NCBI GenBank assembly: GCA_945881845.1 | Contig: CAMCVN010000020.1 | Location: forward strand, 1-33,389 | DNA: 33,389 bases | Source: Bifidobacterium breve | GTDB taxonomy: Bacteria > Actinomycetota > Thermoleophilia > Solirubrobacterales > Solirubrobacteraceae | Reading direction: 5' to 3' | Shown: piece by piece, positions 16,013 to 24,666 of the stretch | How the letters are laid out: every line of letters starts with the position of its first letter | Position numbering within the stretch: the first letter of the stretch is position 1 | The notes under the pieces: model-generated | Databases searched by the model: none | The model's input: the letters and a program-made list of their open reading frames with translations, nothing else | What the model was told of the DNA's origin: nothing | Translations under genes and position numbers: made by a program

Positions 16013-17049
16013 TGGACGAACACGGCCTTCCAGAACAGGACCCGCGGCGGCGAACGATGCCGGCTGGCCATGTGCTCGTGGCGCTCTTCATCGGCCTCGT
16101 CGTCGCTGCCCTGCTGAACGCGCAGGGGATGCACAAGCAAGCCTTGGCACAGGGGCCAGGAATCGGCCGCGACATCGCGGGAACTTTGACCGCCGGCCTC
16201 GCTGGGGTTAGCGGCATCTTCCAGATCGATCAGCCGCGCAAACTTCTGAAGGCCGCGCTCGGGCGCAGCGGCGACGACAAGCTCGTCGGCAAGCTGGCGA
16301 TCACAGCGAAAGGCCCTAAGGCTCCAGCCGCGCCAACGAAGCCGGTCTACTCGGCCGCCAAGCCGATGGGGCTCTATTTGACCGGCGATTCGCTGATCAC
16401 CGACCCCGGCCCGGTGTTGTTGGACAAGATCTCAACCAATCCGGCGATCAAGCCGCTCGGCGTGACCGACGCCCACGCCGCCACCGGCCTCGTTCAACCG
16501 GAGATCTTCAACTGGTTCGATTACCTGCCGCAGCAGATCAAGGCGCTCAGGCCGGACATGACGGTCGCGACCTTCGGCGCCAACGACGGGCTCGGCTTCA
16601 CCGGCGTTGCCGGGGCTGAGGAGTTCGGAACTCCGGCCTGGCTTGCTGAGTACGCCAGGCGCGTCGCAGGCGTGATGGATTCGATCACCGCGAAGGGTGG
16701 CCAGCTGGTGATGCTCGGCCTGCCGATTCCGAGCGACCCGGCGCTCGCCGCGCGCTGGGCGAAGATGAACGAGATTCAGAAGAGCGAGGCTGAGAAGCGC
16801 AAGGGCCTCGTCGCTTACGTAGATCTCTTCGACAAGCTCAAGGACGCCAAGGGCAACTACGCCGACTTCCTCCCCGACGCCTCCGGCCAGCTCCAGCGCG
16901 CCCGCAGCTCCGACGGGATTCACTATGAGCCGCTCGGCGCAACGATTGTTACCGACGCGATCATTGACGCGATCAACGAGCTTGCGACAGTCCCGGGGCT
17001 TGGCGCTCAGCCGGCAGCGCCGCCTGGAGCAGCGCCGGTTGCACGATAG
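16012..17049 (+). CDS. Membrane-anchored SGNH/GDSL hydrolase-fold protein (DUF459/AlgJ-X-like)
   Basis: A 345-residue protein with one N-terminal membrane anchor (about residues 18-35) and an extracytoplasmic SGNH domain. Block I is TGDSL with Ser127, block III is FGANDG with Asn191, and block V is SDGIHY with Asp301 and His304, so the catalytic triad looks complete. It is translated from ATG 16012, overlapping the MBOAT stop by one base (TAATG). Such pairs resemble AlgI with AlgX/AlgJ or PatA/PatB: the MBOAT brings the acyl group across the membrane and the SGNH protein places it on the glycan. The C terminus is alanine- and proline-rich and looks disordered. The target polymer is unknown. 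Confidence 0.85.
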   Translation: MDEHGLPEQDPRRRTMPAGHVLVALFIGLVVAALLNAQGMHKQALAQGPGIGRDIAGTLTAGLAGVSGIFQIDQPRKLLKAALGRSGDDKLVGKLAITAKGPKAPAAPTKPVYSAAKPMGLYLTGDSLITDPGPVLLDKISTNPAIKPLGVTDAHAATGLVQPEIFNWFDYLPQQIKALRPDMTVATFGANDGLGFTGVAGAEEFGTPAWLAEYARRVAGVMDSITAKGGQLVMLGLPIPSDPALAARWAKMNEIQKSEAEKRKGLVAYVDLFDKLKDAKGNYADFLPDASGQLQRARSSDGIHYEPLGATIVTDAIIDAINELATVPGLGAQPAAPPGAAPVAR

Positions 17050-17134
17050 GTTCGGCCGGGCGCCGAGTCCGATTGGGACACTGGCGCAACAACCAGTTGG
17101 CCGTGCCGGCCTGCGGCGGGAGGGTTAGAGGCGA

Positions 17135-18760
17135 ATGTCTGAGACAGTCCTCCCGGCCTCCTACAGCGAACGCACCGTCCCGGACGTCCTCGACGCACAG
17201 GCGGCCCGCGTTCCAGAGCGCACCGCGCTGATCGCAGACAGTCTGCTCGAAGGGCCGGAGACGCGGATCAGCTACCTCGAGCTTCGTGATCGGGCCGCGC
17301 GCCTTTCCTCAGCGCTCGCGCAAGCAGGCGTTGGTCACGGCGACCGGGTCGGAATCCTGCTCGATAATCAGGCCGGGATCGAAGCGCACGTCTCCTATCA
17401 CGCGGCTCACCGCGTCGGGGCTGTGAACGTCGCACTGAACACGCGCTATGTCGAGCGCGAGCTGGCCTATGTGTTGGGATTTATGGACCCCCGCGCAATC
17501 ATCTTTGCTCCCGAGTTCGCCGAGTTGGTCGGTCGCCTGCGGGGAGTGATCCCCAATGCTGCGCTGATCGAGGTCAGCGACGACCCTCAGCTCGGCACCA
17601 GTTTTGCTGCCGCGCTCGAAACGGGCGATCCGCTGCACCCGCGCACAGCGGTTGGCGAGGAGGACGACGCCGACTGGGTCTTCACGTCGGGGACGACAGG
17701 CAATCCGAAGGCCGTGGCGATGACTCATGTTGCTTCGGTCGCCTGCGGCCATCAGGCGGTACCGGTCTGGGGGCTTGATGACGACGCTGTCTATCAGTCG
17801 TTCGCGCCCTTCTTTACGAGCACTGGCTGCCACACCAACCTTCTCTCCTGTCTTGTCACTGGATGTACATACGCGATCGAGCCCGACTTTGATGTGCATG
17901 AAACGCTCAATCGGATGAGGCGTTGGGGGACGACCTCGCACTTTCTCGTCAACACCGTCCTGCAGTTGATCTTCAAGCGCCTCACGCCCGAGGAGATTGC
18001 GGCCCAGGAATTTCCTCGACTGCGGAGGATCTGTTACGGCGCGCAGCCGGCATCGCCGGCGTTCTGTGAGCGAGTCTGGAACGAGATCGGGATCGGCTGG
18101 GGAGTAGAGCTGATCAATGTCTACGGCTTCACCGAGAGCGGCAATTCGGGGATGTATCTCTCACCCGAGGACCATCCGATCGCGTTGGCGCGGATGGGAA
18201 ACAACGGGCTTTCGATCGGCCGCAACTCTTTCCACCCATGGGTCGACTACGCCGTTCTTGACCCAGAAGGCAACCGCGTGCCCCCGGGCGAGGTCGGCGA
18301 GATCTGCCTTCGCGGCCCAAGCACGATGCGTGGCTTCGTCCGCGAACCCGAAGCAGACGCTGAGATTCTCAAACATGGTTGGGCCTACAGCGGCGACCTG
18401 GCAACGATCGACGAGGACGGCTTCGTCACCTACGTTGACCGCAGCAAACAGATCATCCGACGCGGCGGGCTGAACATCTCTTCTGCCGAAGTCGAGGGCG
18501 TGCTCGCCGAACATCCTGGAATCACTGAGGCTGCAGCAGTGCCGATGCCCAACCCAATCCTCGGCGAAGATGTTCGCGGCGTTGTAGTCGCAGAAAGCGA
18601 TCCTCCACCCACTGAGCAGGAACTGATCGCTTGGTGTGAGCAGCGCCTTGCCGACTACAAGGTGCCGGCGCAGATCGATTTCGTCGATGCGCTCCCGCGC
18701 AATGCAATGAACCGCGTGATTAAGAGCGCGCTGACAGGCGGGGACAGCACGCTCGCCTGA
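17135..18760 (+). CDS. AMP-dependent acyl-CoA synthetase (CaiC/fatty-acid-CoA ligase-like)
   Basis: A 541-residue class I adenylate-forming enzyme. The phosphate loop TSGTTGNPK is at 184-192, YGFTES at 330-335, YSGDLATIDEDGFVTYVDR near 418-436, and the hinge plus C-terminal domain ends with Lys530 in NRVIK as the adenylation lysine. It activates a carboxylic acid as acyl-AMP and then acyl-CoA. Similarity to CaiC-type ligases is general, so the acid is unknown. A purine-rich GGGAGGG and GAGG stretch precedes ATG 17135. It is followed by a CrtC/AttH-like gene in the same direction, which suggests lipid or isoprenoid catabolism. Confidence 0.87.
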   Translation: MSETVLPASYSERTVPDVLDAQAARVPERTALIADSLLEGPETRISYLELRDRAARLSSALAQAGVGHGDRVGILLDNQAGIEAHVSYHAAHRVGAVNVALNTRYVERELAYVLGFMDPRAIIFAPEFAELVGRLRGVIPNAALIEVSDDPQLGTSFAAALETGDPLHPRTAVGEEDDADWVFTSGTTGNPKAVAMTHVASVACGHQAVPVWGLDDDAVYQSFAPFFTSTGCHTNLLSCLVTGCTYAIEPDFDVHETLNRMRRWGTTSHFLVNTVLQLIFKRLTPEEIAAQEFPRLRRICYGAQPASPAFCERVWNEIGIGWGVELINVYGFTESGNSGMYLSPEDHPIALARMGNNGLSIGRNSFHPWVDYAVLDPEGNRVPPGEVGEICLRGPSTMRGFVREPEADAEILKHGWAYSGDLATIDEDGFVTYVDRSKQIIRRGGLNISSAEVEGVLAEHPGITEAAAVPMPNPILGEDVRGVVVAESDPPPTEQELIAWCEQRLADYKVPAQIDFVDALPRNAMNRVIKSALTGGDSTLA

Positions 18761-18827
18761 TTCGATTCCCCCGCACTGGCATAATCGCCAGCTTTCGCGC
18801 GCGCGCCCGCGTGATTGGGTATTAGCC

Positions 18828-19868
18828 ATGACCATTCCAGCGCACGATCCGTCACATGTACCTGAGGGCTTCGTGCTGAAGCCGGAGGATGAGTTCCCGC
18901 ATCCCGCGGACGACGCTTCCAATTTCAACGAGAGCGTCTACTGCAGCGGCTTCGACTCGAAACTGCGCGCCGGCGTCTGGATGCGAATGGGCAACCGCGT
19001 AAATGAAGGCTACGCGGAGCTATCGGTGCTCGCCTACCTGCCGGACGGGAGCGTTGCATGCCAGTTTGCGCGGCCGAAAATCAGCGCCAACGACGGTTTC
19101 GAGGCTGGCGGTATGCGCTATCAATGCTTGGAGCCGTTCGATCACATCGAGATGGCCTACGACGGTGAGATGCTGCTGCTTGAGGATCCGTCAATCCTGC
19201 GCGATCCGAAGCTGATGTTTGAGACTGCTCCGCGCGTGCAAGGTTCGATCCGTCTCGACGCCCGCGGCGTCGCCCCCGCACACGGTGGCGAGCCGGTCTC
19301 GCGCGACTACGAGGACCAGATGATGTACGGCTACGACTTCTCGCGTGGGCACTTCAATCAGCACGTTGCGAGCAAGGGCTCAATGACTATCGGCGACCAA
19401 AGTTGGGATCTGGACGCCTACGGTTGGCGCGACCATTCGTGGGGTCCTCGCTTCTGGCAGGAGATCTGGTTCTACCGACTCTTCATCGCAAATTTCGGCG
19501 CCGATCGCGGCCTGATGCTGCTGCGAAACACGCTTGAGGACGGCCGCACGAAGCGACTTGGCGTGCTGCTCGTCGACGGTGTTTACGAGGACGTAATTGA
19601 CCTCGACATCACGACCGAGTGGTCCGACGAGCAGGACCCGGTCGCCGTGACAATCGGCGTGAGCACGGCCAATCGCAAGGAGCTGATCTACGGACGAACG
19701 GTGACCCTGGCGCCGCTGCGCAACCGCCGCAAGGCCGGAGACGAGATCCTCATCTCCCGTGTAGCCGAAGCCTTCACCGAGTTCACTTGGGGTGACCGCA
19801 CCGGTTACGGCATCATGGAGTACATCGAACGGATCGACGACGGTGTGCCCGTCGGTTATCCGCTCTAA
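18828..19868 (+). CDS. CrtC/AttH-like lipocalin-fold protein (DUF7064/7065-like)
   Basis: A 346-residue cytosolic protein without a signal peptide. The central motif DAYGWRDHSWGPRFWQ is the hallmark of the hydroxyneurosporene-synthase (CrtC)/AttH-like double-lipocalin family, preceded by DYEDQMMYGYDFSRGHFNQH. Relatives hydrate carotenoids or are uncharacterised proteins in steroid and fatty acid gene sets of actinobacteria. No other carotenoid gene is in the window, so a hydratase role is only a possibility. It lies 67 bp after the acyl-CoA synthetase gene, on the same strand, and its strong HDHxW-like core suggests a retained enzymatic or binding site. I am sure of the family pattern, less of the exact subfamily. 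Confidence 0.6.
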   Translation: MTIPAHDPSHVPEGFVLKPEDEFPHPADDASNFNESVYCSGFDSKLRAGVWMRMGNRVNEGYAELSVLAYLPDGSVACQFARPKISANDGFEAGGMRYQCLEPFDHIEMAYDGEMLLLEDPSILRDPKLMFETAPRVQGSIRLDARGVAPAHGGEPVSRDYEDQMMYGYDFSRGHFNQHVASKGSMTIGDQSWDLDAYGWRDHSWGPRFWQEIWFYRLFIANFGADRGLMLLRNTLEDGRTKRLGVLLVDGVYEDVIDLDITTEWSDEQDPVAVTIGVSTANRKELIYGRTVTLAPLRNRRKAGDEILISRVAEAFTEFTWGDRTGYGIMEYIERIDDGVPVGYPL

Positions 19869-19920
19869 GAGCTTCGGTAGTCCGCGGTAGTGGTCAATTC
19901 GATCGGCTAGCGCGGGAGCT

Positions 19921-20895
19921 TCACGGAACGTCGATCAGCACCTTGCCAACGGTGCCCGCCTCGACCGCGTCCTGCGCCTCTGCGGTTTGCTCGAGTGGGA
20001 AGCGAGCGAAGTGGGGCTCGCTTAGGGCACCAGCGTTGATCGCAGCCGTCAGGTCGGTAGCTGCGGCAAGCAGGGCCGCGCGTGGTGTGTGATAGATCAC
20101 CATGAAACGGACGGTCACGTTGCCGAACAGCATCCGCCTAACCGGCAGCTCGAGCGTGGTTCGCGCGTCGTCGGCGTAGACGACGATCACTGCGTGCTCG
20201 TTGAGTGATGAGAGATCGAGCAGCACGTTGTCGGCGAGCGAGATTTCGAGGACCCGGTCGACGCCTTCCGGAGCCGCTTCGCGGAGCTGGTCTGTCGCGT
20301 CGCTCTCCTGATAACGGACAACCGCGTCGGCTCCGGCGTCGAGTGCAATCTGCGCCTTCTCGTCGGTCGATGCCGTCGAGACAACCCTGGCCCCCATCCA
20401 GCTGGCGAGCTGAATCGCAGCGCGGCCTACCGCTCCGGCGCCGGCTGAGACGAGCACTGTCCTCCCGTCAATCGGACCGTCGGAGGTTAGGCAACGGTGC
20501 GCTGTCATCGCCGGAATCCCAAGCGCTGCCCCCAACGCGTCTGATGACTGACTCGGCAGAGCGACTGCCTGCCACTCGGGTACAACGGTCCACTGCGCCG
20601 CTGTGCCCCAACGGCTGTCCCAGGCGGCAAAGAAGATCCACACGCGTTCGCCGATTCGGCGCTCGTCTACTTCCGGGCCGACCGCGTCGATTACACCCGC
20701 GCCATCCTGATTCGGGATCTGGAACTCCCCGGGTGCGAACGATTGCGGGCGCGAACGCGCCTTCCAGTCAGTCGGGTTAATTCCGGACACGGCGATTCGG
20801 ATCCGTACCTCACCTTTCGACGGGATCGGCGCGTCAATCTCAGAGACTTCGATCACCGAGGACGGCCCGCCCTCGGTGTAGTAGGCGGCAAGCAT
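19921..20895 (-). CDS. Zinc-independent MDR oxidoreductase (quinone oxidoreductase-like)
   Basis: A 324-residue medium-chain dehydrogenase/reductase of the quinone oxidoreductase group. The N-terminal GroES-like domain has GINPTDWKAR and NQDGAGVIDAVG in place of the zinc-ligand-containing alcohol dehydrogenase motifs, so no catalytic zinc is expected. The Rossmann part has LVSAGAGAVGRAAIQLASWMGARVV. It probably uses NADPH to reduce quinones or enones. The start at 20895 is preceded by TATGGT six bases upstream. It is divergent from the small coding stub and SDR at 20944-21840. Confidence 0.88.
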   Translation of the reverse strand: MLAAYYTEGGPSSVIEVSEIDAPIPSKGEVRIRIAVSGINPTDWKARSRPQSFAPGEFQIPNQDGAGVIDAVGPEVDERRIGERVWIFFAAWDSRWGTAAQWTVVPEWQAVALPSQSSDALGAALGIPAMTAHRCLTSDGPIDGRTVLVSAGAGAVGRAAIQLASWMGARVVSTASTDEKAQIALDAGADAVVRYQESDATDQLREAAPEGVDRVLEISLADNVLLDLSSLNEHAVIVVYADDARTTLELPVRRMLFGNVTVRFMVIYHTPRAALLAAATDLTAAINAGALSEPHFARFPLEQTAEAQDAVEAGTVGKVLIDVP

Positions 20896-20901
20896 CAGCG
20901 C

Positions 20902-20907
20902 ACCATA
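20902..20907 (-). promoter_or_regulatory. Candidate -10 box, leaderless start of the MDR oxidoreductase
   Basis: TATGGT on the minus strand, then GCGCTG, then the ATG at 20895; no Shine-Dalgarno site. Confidence 0.42.
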
Positions 20908-20943
20908 AACGGATGTTTACTCCAAACGGGGGAAAGGACGTAG

Positions 20944-21069
20944 GGGTCTCAGGAAAAATACGGTTGGAGCGATGATCCCGTTCGGGCACTCTGGGAGTTC
21001 GTGGCTGACCACCTCAATGAAGGGCTGCTCGCGTTCGAACGTGAGATCGGCGAGCGGGTTGGCGGCTGA
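20944..21069 (+). pseudogene. Coding stub: C-terminal remnant or very small gene coupled to the SDR
   Basis: Between an in-frame TAG at 20941 and a TGA at 21067 there is a 41-codon open stretch that reads like real protein (KYGWSDDPVRALWEF, then VADHLNEGLLAFEREIGERVGG). Its stop is directly followed by the ATG of the SDR (TGAATG), a typical operon junction. The only plausible internal start is GTG 21001, which would give 22 residues. I read it as the surviving 3' end of a gene whose body was lost, perhaps when the MDR gene came to lie beside it; a genuine small protein is the alternative. The family is not recognised. Confidence 0.35.
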
Positions 21070-21840
21070 ATGCGCACCGCCGCCGAGCTTCTTGACCTGA
21101 GCGGCCGCACAGCGGTTGTCACCGGCGGCGCGATGGGTATCGGCGAGGCGATCGCCGGTCGCCTCCATCAGGCCGGCGCGAACGTCGTCATCGCCGACCC
21201 CGGCGAGCAGCGCCTTGCCGTCAGCGACCGCCTTAACGGCATCCGGCCCGGTAGTGCGCTGGCACTTGACGTCAACGTCGCCGACCCGGAGAACGCGAGG
21301 GCAATGGTCGATGACACCGTTGACCAGTTCGGCTCGCTTGAGATCCTTGTCAACGACGCCGGCATCTACCCCAACTGCCCGATCCTCGAGCTCGACCTTG
21401 AGCTCTGGCGCCGCGTGATTGACGTAAACCTCGGCGGCCTCTTCCTCTGCACGCAGGCGGCAGCGCGGCAGATGGTCGCGCAGGGCGCGGGCGGGCGGAT
21501 CGTCAACATCACGTCGATCGATGCGCTCCACCCTTCGATGGTCGGTCTTCCTCACTACGACGCCTCCAAACACGGCGCCTGGGGGTTCACGAAGAGCGCG
21601 GCTTTGGAGTTCGCCGAGCATGACATCCAGGTAAATGCGATCGCGCCCGGCGCGATTCGCACGCCCGGGGTGGGCGAGGTTGATCCCCAAACCCTTGCGG
21701 CCTTCGAGGCGCTGATACCGATGGGGCGGATGGGCGATTCCGACGAGATCGCCCGTGCCGCTCTGTTCCTCGCCAGCGACCTTTGCGGCTACACGACCGG
21801 CTCCCAGCTCGTCATCGACGGCGGGCGACTGCTGCGCTGA
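21070..21840 (+). CDS. SDR-family oxidoreductase
   Basis: A 256-residue classical SDR. TGGAMGIG is at 18-25, Asp at the end of beta-2 (VIADPG) favours NAD(H), NDAG replaces the usual NNAG, the catalytic Ser lies in NITSIDAL, and Tyr and Lys in HYDASKHG; IAPGAIRTPG and SQLVIDGG complete the pattern. It probably oxidises a secondary alcohol or reduces a ketone. ATG 21070 directly follows the stop of the coding stub, indicating translational coupling to a gene now mostly missing. Convergent with the first beta-propeller gene. The substrate is unknown. Confidence 0.88.
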   Translation: MRTAAELLDLSGRTAVVTGGAMGIGEAIAGRLHQAGANVVIADPGEQRLAVSDRLNGIRPGSALALDVNVADPENARAMVDDTVDQFGSLEILVNDAGIYPNCPILELDLELWRRVIDVNLGGLFLCTQAAARQMVAQGAGGRIVNITSIDALHPSMVGLPHYDASKHGAWGFTKSAALEFAEHDIQVNAIAPGAIRTPGVGEVDPQTLAAFEALIPMGRMGDSDEIARAALFLASDLCGYTTGSQLVIDGGRLLR

Positions 21841-21910
21841 GCGGCCCCGCCGCCGCCGCCGGCGGCTAGCCGGTCCGGCCGCTGCTGGTCTCCTTCAGCG
21901 GGTCGGCCCG
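21841..21910. other. GC-rich convergent intergenic region with short dyads
   Basis: The 70 bp between two convergent stops contains GCCGCCGGCGGC and further GGCC-rich imperfect dyads, but no T-tract. It may slow or end transcription from both sides. No tRNA-derived sequence is present here, which matters for the cassette interpretation to the right. Confidence 0.3.
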
Positions 21911-24634
21911 TTAGCGCTTTGCTGTCCGCAGTCTTGTCCAGCCGCTGTTGTTGCCGGCCTTGTCACGGACGCGTAGGTAGAGCGTTGGGTTGGTCGAGCG
22001 CGAGCGGTACGTGAAGTACTTCTCGTAGGCCGTTAGCCGACCTGGCTTGGAGCGGTCGGTTGCCGTTTGGTAGTAAGCGACGCCCGATACTTGATCGAGT
22101 CCTCGGAGCGATACTCCGTAGGAGCGCAGACCGCGGTAGGAACGTGTTCGTTTCATAGTCGCGCTTGCGATCTTCGGCGCCGTTTGGTCGAGAATGATGT
22201 CGCCGGTGAAGCTCTGCGAGGCGTTGTTTGAACCCGGGAAGCGAACGTAGACCGTCTTCGGCAGGCGCTCAGGGCCCGAGGATGAGAGCCGCCAAGTAAC
22301 GGTGCGAGTCAACGCACGGTTCTGCGCATTGGCGAAACCACCGTCGTTTGCGATTCGCGCGAGCGTTGACGAGAGCGGCCACACGATGTTGAGTTGGACG
22401 TTGGGACTGTTTGTGTACTCCGCGCCATTGTTGATCGAAACTCCGACATCCGGATCCGGTGTTGGTGTCGGTGTTGGTGTTGGTGTTGGGTCAGGCGTAG
22501 GGTCAGGAGTCGGATCAGGCGTTGGGTCAGGAGTCGGATCAGGTGTTGCGTCAGATGTTGGTGTGACGCTGTTTGATGGAGCTGATGCCGCGGTCTGCCA
22601 GATCGCAAATTTGGCTTTCGAGGTGAACGTGTAAGCGGTCCCGTTGGTTAGGCCACTAACCACGCACGATGATTGAAGGAAGCTGATTGTGCACTGCTTC
22701 GAAGCGTTTTGAACCGCGGTGACGGTGTAGGACGACGGCGCTCCAAAGGCTGCCGACTTCGGATTGGCTGCAACCGTGACGGTTGCTTGGCCGTTGCCCG
22801 TCACAGCAGCAGGCGCCGCCGGCCTGGCAGGCGGTGCGGGGTATGAGCTCGGCGTGATCTTCGTCACATCGGCCGTGCCGATGTTGGAGGTGTAGATGTT
22901 GCCGGCAGGATCAAGCACAAGCCCGTACGTATTGGCCCCCCCGCCCAAGCTAATGCTGGTTGTGATGCCGTCGGGCGTGATTTTCGACACGTCACTGCTG
23001 TTGTATTGGGCGGTGTAGATGTTGCCGGCCGAATCAAGCGCAATCGCGCCCGGACCGGTGCCGGTGGTGCCAACGATTGTTGATGTGCCGTCGGGCGTCG
23101 TCTTCGTCGCATTGCTCGAGCCTTGGTTGGCGGTGTAGATGTTGCCAGCAGAATCGACCGTAATCGCGAACGGGCGGCTGCCGGTCGTTGCAATGGTTGT
23201 TGATGTGCCGTCGGGCGTGATCTTCGTCAGATTGTCCGAGCCGCTGTTGGCGGTGTAAACGTTGTCAGCCGAGTCAACCGCAATCCCAAAAGGACTGCTG
23301 CCGGTTGCTGCAAGGATTGTTGATGTGCCATCTGGCGTGATCTTCGTCACATTGTGCGAGCCGCTGTTGCAGGTGTAGACGTTGCCGACTGAATCAATCA
23401 CAATCCGGTACGGCTGGCGGCCGGTGGTTCCAAGGATTGTTGACGTGCCATCTGGCGTGATCTTCGACACATTGTTCGAGTCGTGGTTGGAGGTGTAGAT
23501 GGTGCCGGCCGAATCAATCGTGATCCCGGTCGGCGCGTTGCCGGTGGTTCCAAGGATTGTTGATGTGCCACTCGGCGTGATCTTCGACACATTGTTCGAG
23601 CCCTGGTTGGCGGTGTAGATGTTGCCGGCCGAATCAATCGCAACCATGGCCGGGGCGACGCCGGTGGTTCCAAGGATTGTTGATGTGATGTCGGGCGTGA
23701 TCTTCGTCACATTGTTCGAGCCGCCGTTGGCGGTGTAGATGGTGCCGGCCGAATCAACCGCAATCCCTTCCGGGTCGGCGCCGGTGGTTCCAACGATCGT
23801 TGATGTCCCGTCGGGCGTGATCTTCGACACATTGTTCGAGCTGTAGTTGGCCGTGTAGATGTTGCCAGCCGAATCAACCGCAATCGCGGCGGTGGTGCTG
23901 CCGGTGGTTCCAAGGATTGTTGATGTCCCGTCGGGCGTGATCTTCGACACATTGTTCGAGCCGGTGTTCGCGGTGTAGATGTTGCCAGCCGAATCAATCG
24001 CAATGCCCCACGGGCTGCTGCCGGTGGTTCCAAGGGTCGTTGACGTGCCGTCCGGCGTGATCTTCGACACATCGTTCGAGCCGAGGTTGGCGGTGTAGAC
24101 ATTGCCCGCCGCATCGACCGTGATCACGACCGGGTAGGTGCCGGTGGTTCCAAGGATTGTTGATGTTCCGTCCGGCGTAATCTTCGACACATTGTTCGAG
24201 GTCTCGTTGGCGGTGTAGATGTTGCCGGCCGCATCAACCGTAATCCCGGCCGGGTAGGTGCCGGTGGTTCCAAGGATTGTTGATGTGCCGTCCGGCGTGA
24301 TCTTCGACACATCGTTCGAGCCGAAGTTGGCGGTGTAGATGTTGCCCGCCGAATCAATTGCAATCCCCTGCGGCTGAACGCCGGTGGTCGCAAGGATTGT
24401 TGACGTGCCGCCCGGCGTGATCTTCGACACATTGTTCGAGGCCCGGTTGGCGGTGTAGATGTTGCCGGCAGAATCAATCGCAATCTTGCCCGGGTATGTG
24501 CCGGTGCTGGCAAAGATCGATGACGCCGCGTGAGCTGAACCAGCGAACGTTGCTGCGCAGAGCAGCACCGCACCAAGACCTGCCAGCATGGTCGCGCTCC
24601 TACGCGAAGAAGAACCCACGGCCAAATTCATCAT
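21911..24634 (-). CDS. Large secreted beta-propeller protein with FN3-like and Ig-like C terminus (propeller 1)
   Basis: A 907-residue exported protein. Signal peptide 1-36 (MMNLAVGSSSRR...GSAHA). Residues 37-597 are 14 near-identical blade repeats of 40 residues, consensus TSTILGTTG..P.GIAxDSAGNIYTANxGSNNVSKITPDG, of the NHL/virginiamycin-B-lyase-like type; 14 suggests two seven-bladed propellers (inference). An FN3-like domain (~605-692, one Cys pair), a DPTP linker (~695-728) and a C-terminal domain (729-907) with DQTAPKIASATM and YLRVRDKAGNNSGW, typical of bacterial Ig-like surface modules, follow. No sortase motif is present. GGGGA six bases before ATG 24634 acts as ribosome-binding site. 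It is the only one of the three propellers with this C-terminal module. Confidence 0.85.
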   Translation of the reverse strand: MMNLAVGSSSRRSATMLAGLGAVLLCAATFAGSAHAASSIFASTGTYPGKIAIDSAGNIYTANRASNNVSKITPGGTSTILATTGVQPQGIAIDSAGNIYTANFGSNDVSKITPDGTSTILGTTGTYPAGITVDAAGNIYTANETSNNVSKITPDGTSTILGTTGTYPVVITVDAAGNVYTANLGSNDVSKITPDGTSTTLGTTGSSPWGIAIDSAGNIYTANTGSNNVSKITPDGTSTILGTTGSTTAAIAVDSAGNIYTANYSSNNVSKITPDGTSTIVGTTGADPEGIAVDSAGTIYTANGGSNNVTKITPDITSTILGTTGVAPAMVAIDSAGNIYTANQGSNNVSKITPSGTSTILGTTGNAPTGITIDSAGTIYTSNHDSNNVSKITPDGTSTILGTTGRQPYRIVIDSVGNVYTCNSGSHNVTKITPDGTSTILAATGSSPFGIAVDSADNVYTANSGSDNLTKITPDGTSTTIATTGSRPFAITVDSAGNIYTANQGSSNATKTTPDGTSTIVGTTGTGPGAIALDSAGNIYTAQYNSSDVSKITPDGITTSISLGGGANTYGLVLDPAGNIYTSNIGTADVTKITPSSYPAPPARPAAPAAVTGNGQATVTVAANPKSAAFGAPSSYTVTAVQNASKQCTISFLQSSCVVSGLTNGTAYTFTSKAKFAIWQTAASAPSNSVTPTSDATPDPTPDPTPDPTPDPTPDPTPTPTPTPTPDPDVGVSINNGAEYTNSPNVQLNIVWPLSSTLARIANDGGFANAQNRALTRTVTWRLSSSGPERLPKTVYVRFPGSNNASQSFTGDIILDQTAPKIASATMKRTRSYRGLRSYGVSLRGLDQVSGVAYYQTATDRSKPGRLTAYEKYFTYRSRSTNPTLYLRVRDKAGNNSGWTRLRTAKR
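22451..22552 (-). repeat. 12-bp tandem repeat encoding a DPTP linker
   Basis: Degenerate 12-bp units (variants of TCAGGCGTTGGG and TCAGGAGTCGGA on the plus strand) encode five or six DPTP units followed by PTPTPTP. The unit is a multiple of three, so changes in copy number keep the frame and only alter spacer length. Confidence 0.8.
22844..24526 (-). repeat. 14 x ~120-bp repeat array encoding propeller blades
   Basis: Fourteen units, thirteen of exactly 120 bp and the last 123 bp, recur with high nucleotide identity: the stretch for VSKITPDG (plus strand TCTTCGACACATTGTTCGAG in many units) returns every 120 bases. Such an array is prone to in-frame gain or loss of blades and to assembly collapse. 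Confidence 0.92.
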
Positions 24635-24666
24635 TACTGATCCCCGATTTCCAAACAGCGTTGGTG

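Noticed and set aside
20917-21690. 257-codon minus-strand frame opposite the SDR
   Set aside because: It lies antisense to a clearly identified SDR and has no recognisable motif; it is a GC-rich shadow.
21841-21900. Strong rho-independent terminator between the SDR and propeller 1
   Set aside because: GC-rich dyads are present but there is no T-tract on either strand, so it is listed only as an intergenic feature.
22844-24526. Regular repeats that could be taken for a CRISPR array
   Set aside because: The period is 120 bp and the whole array is one open reading frame. Units are homologous throughout, without alternating constant repeats and unique spacers, and no cas genes are present.
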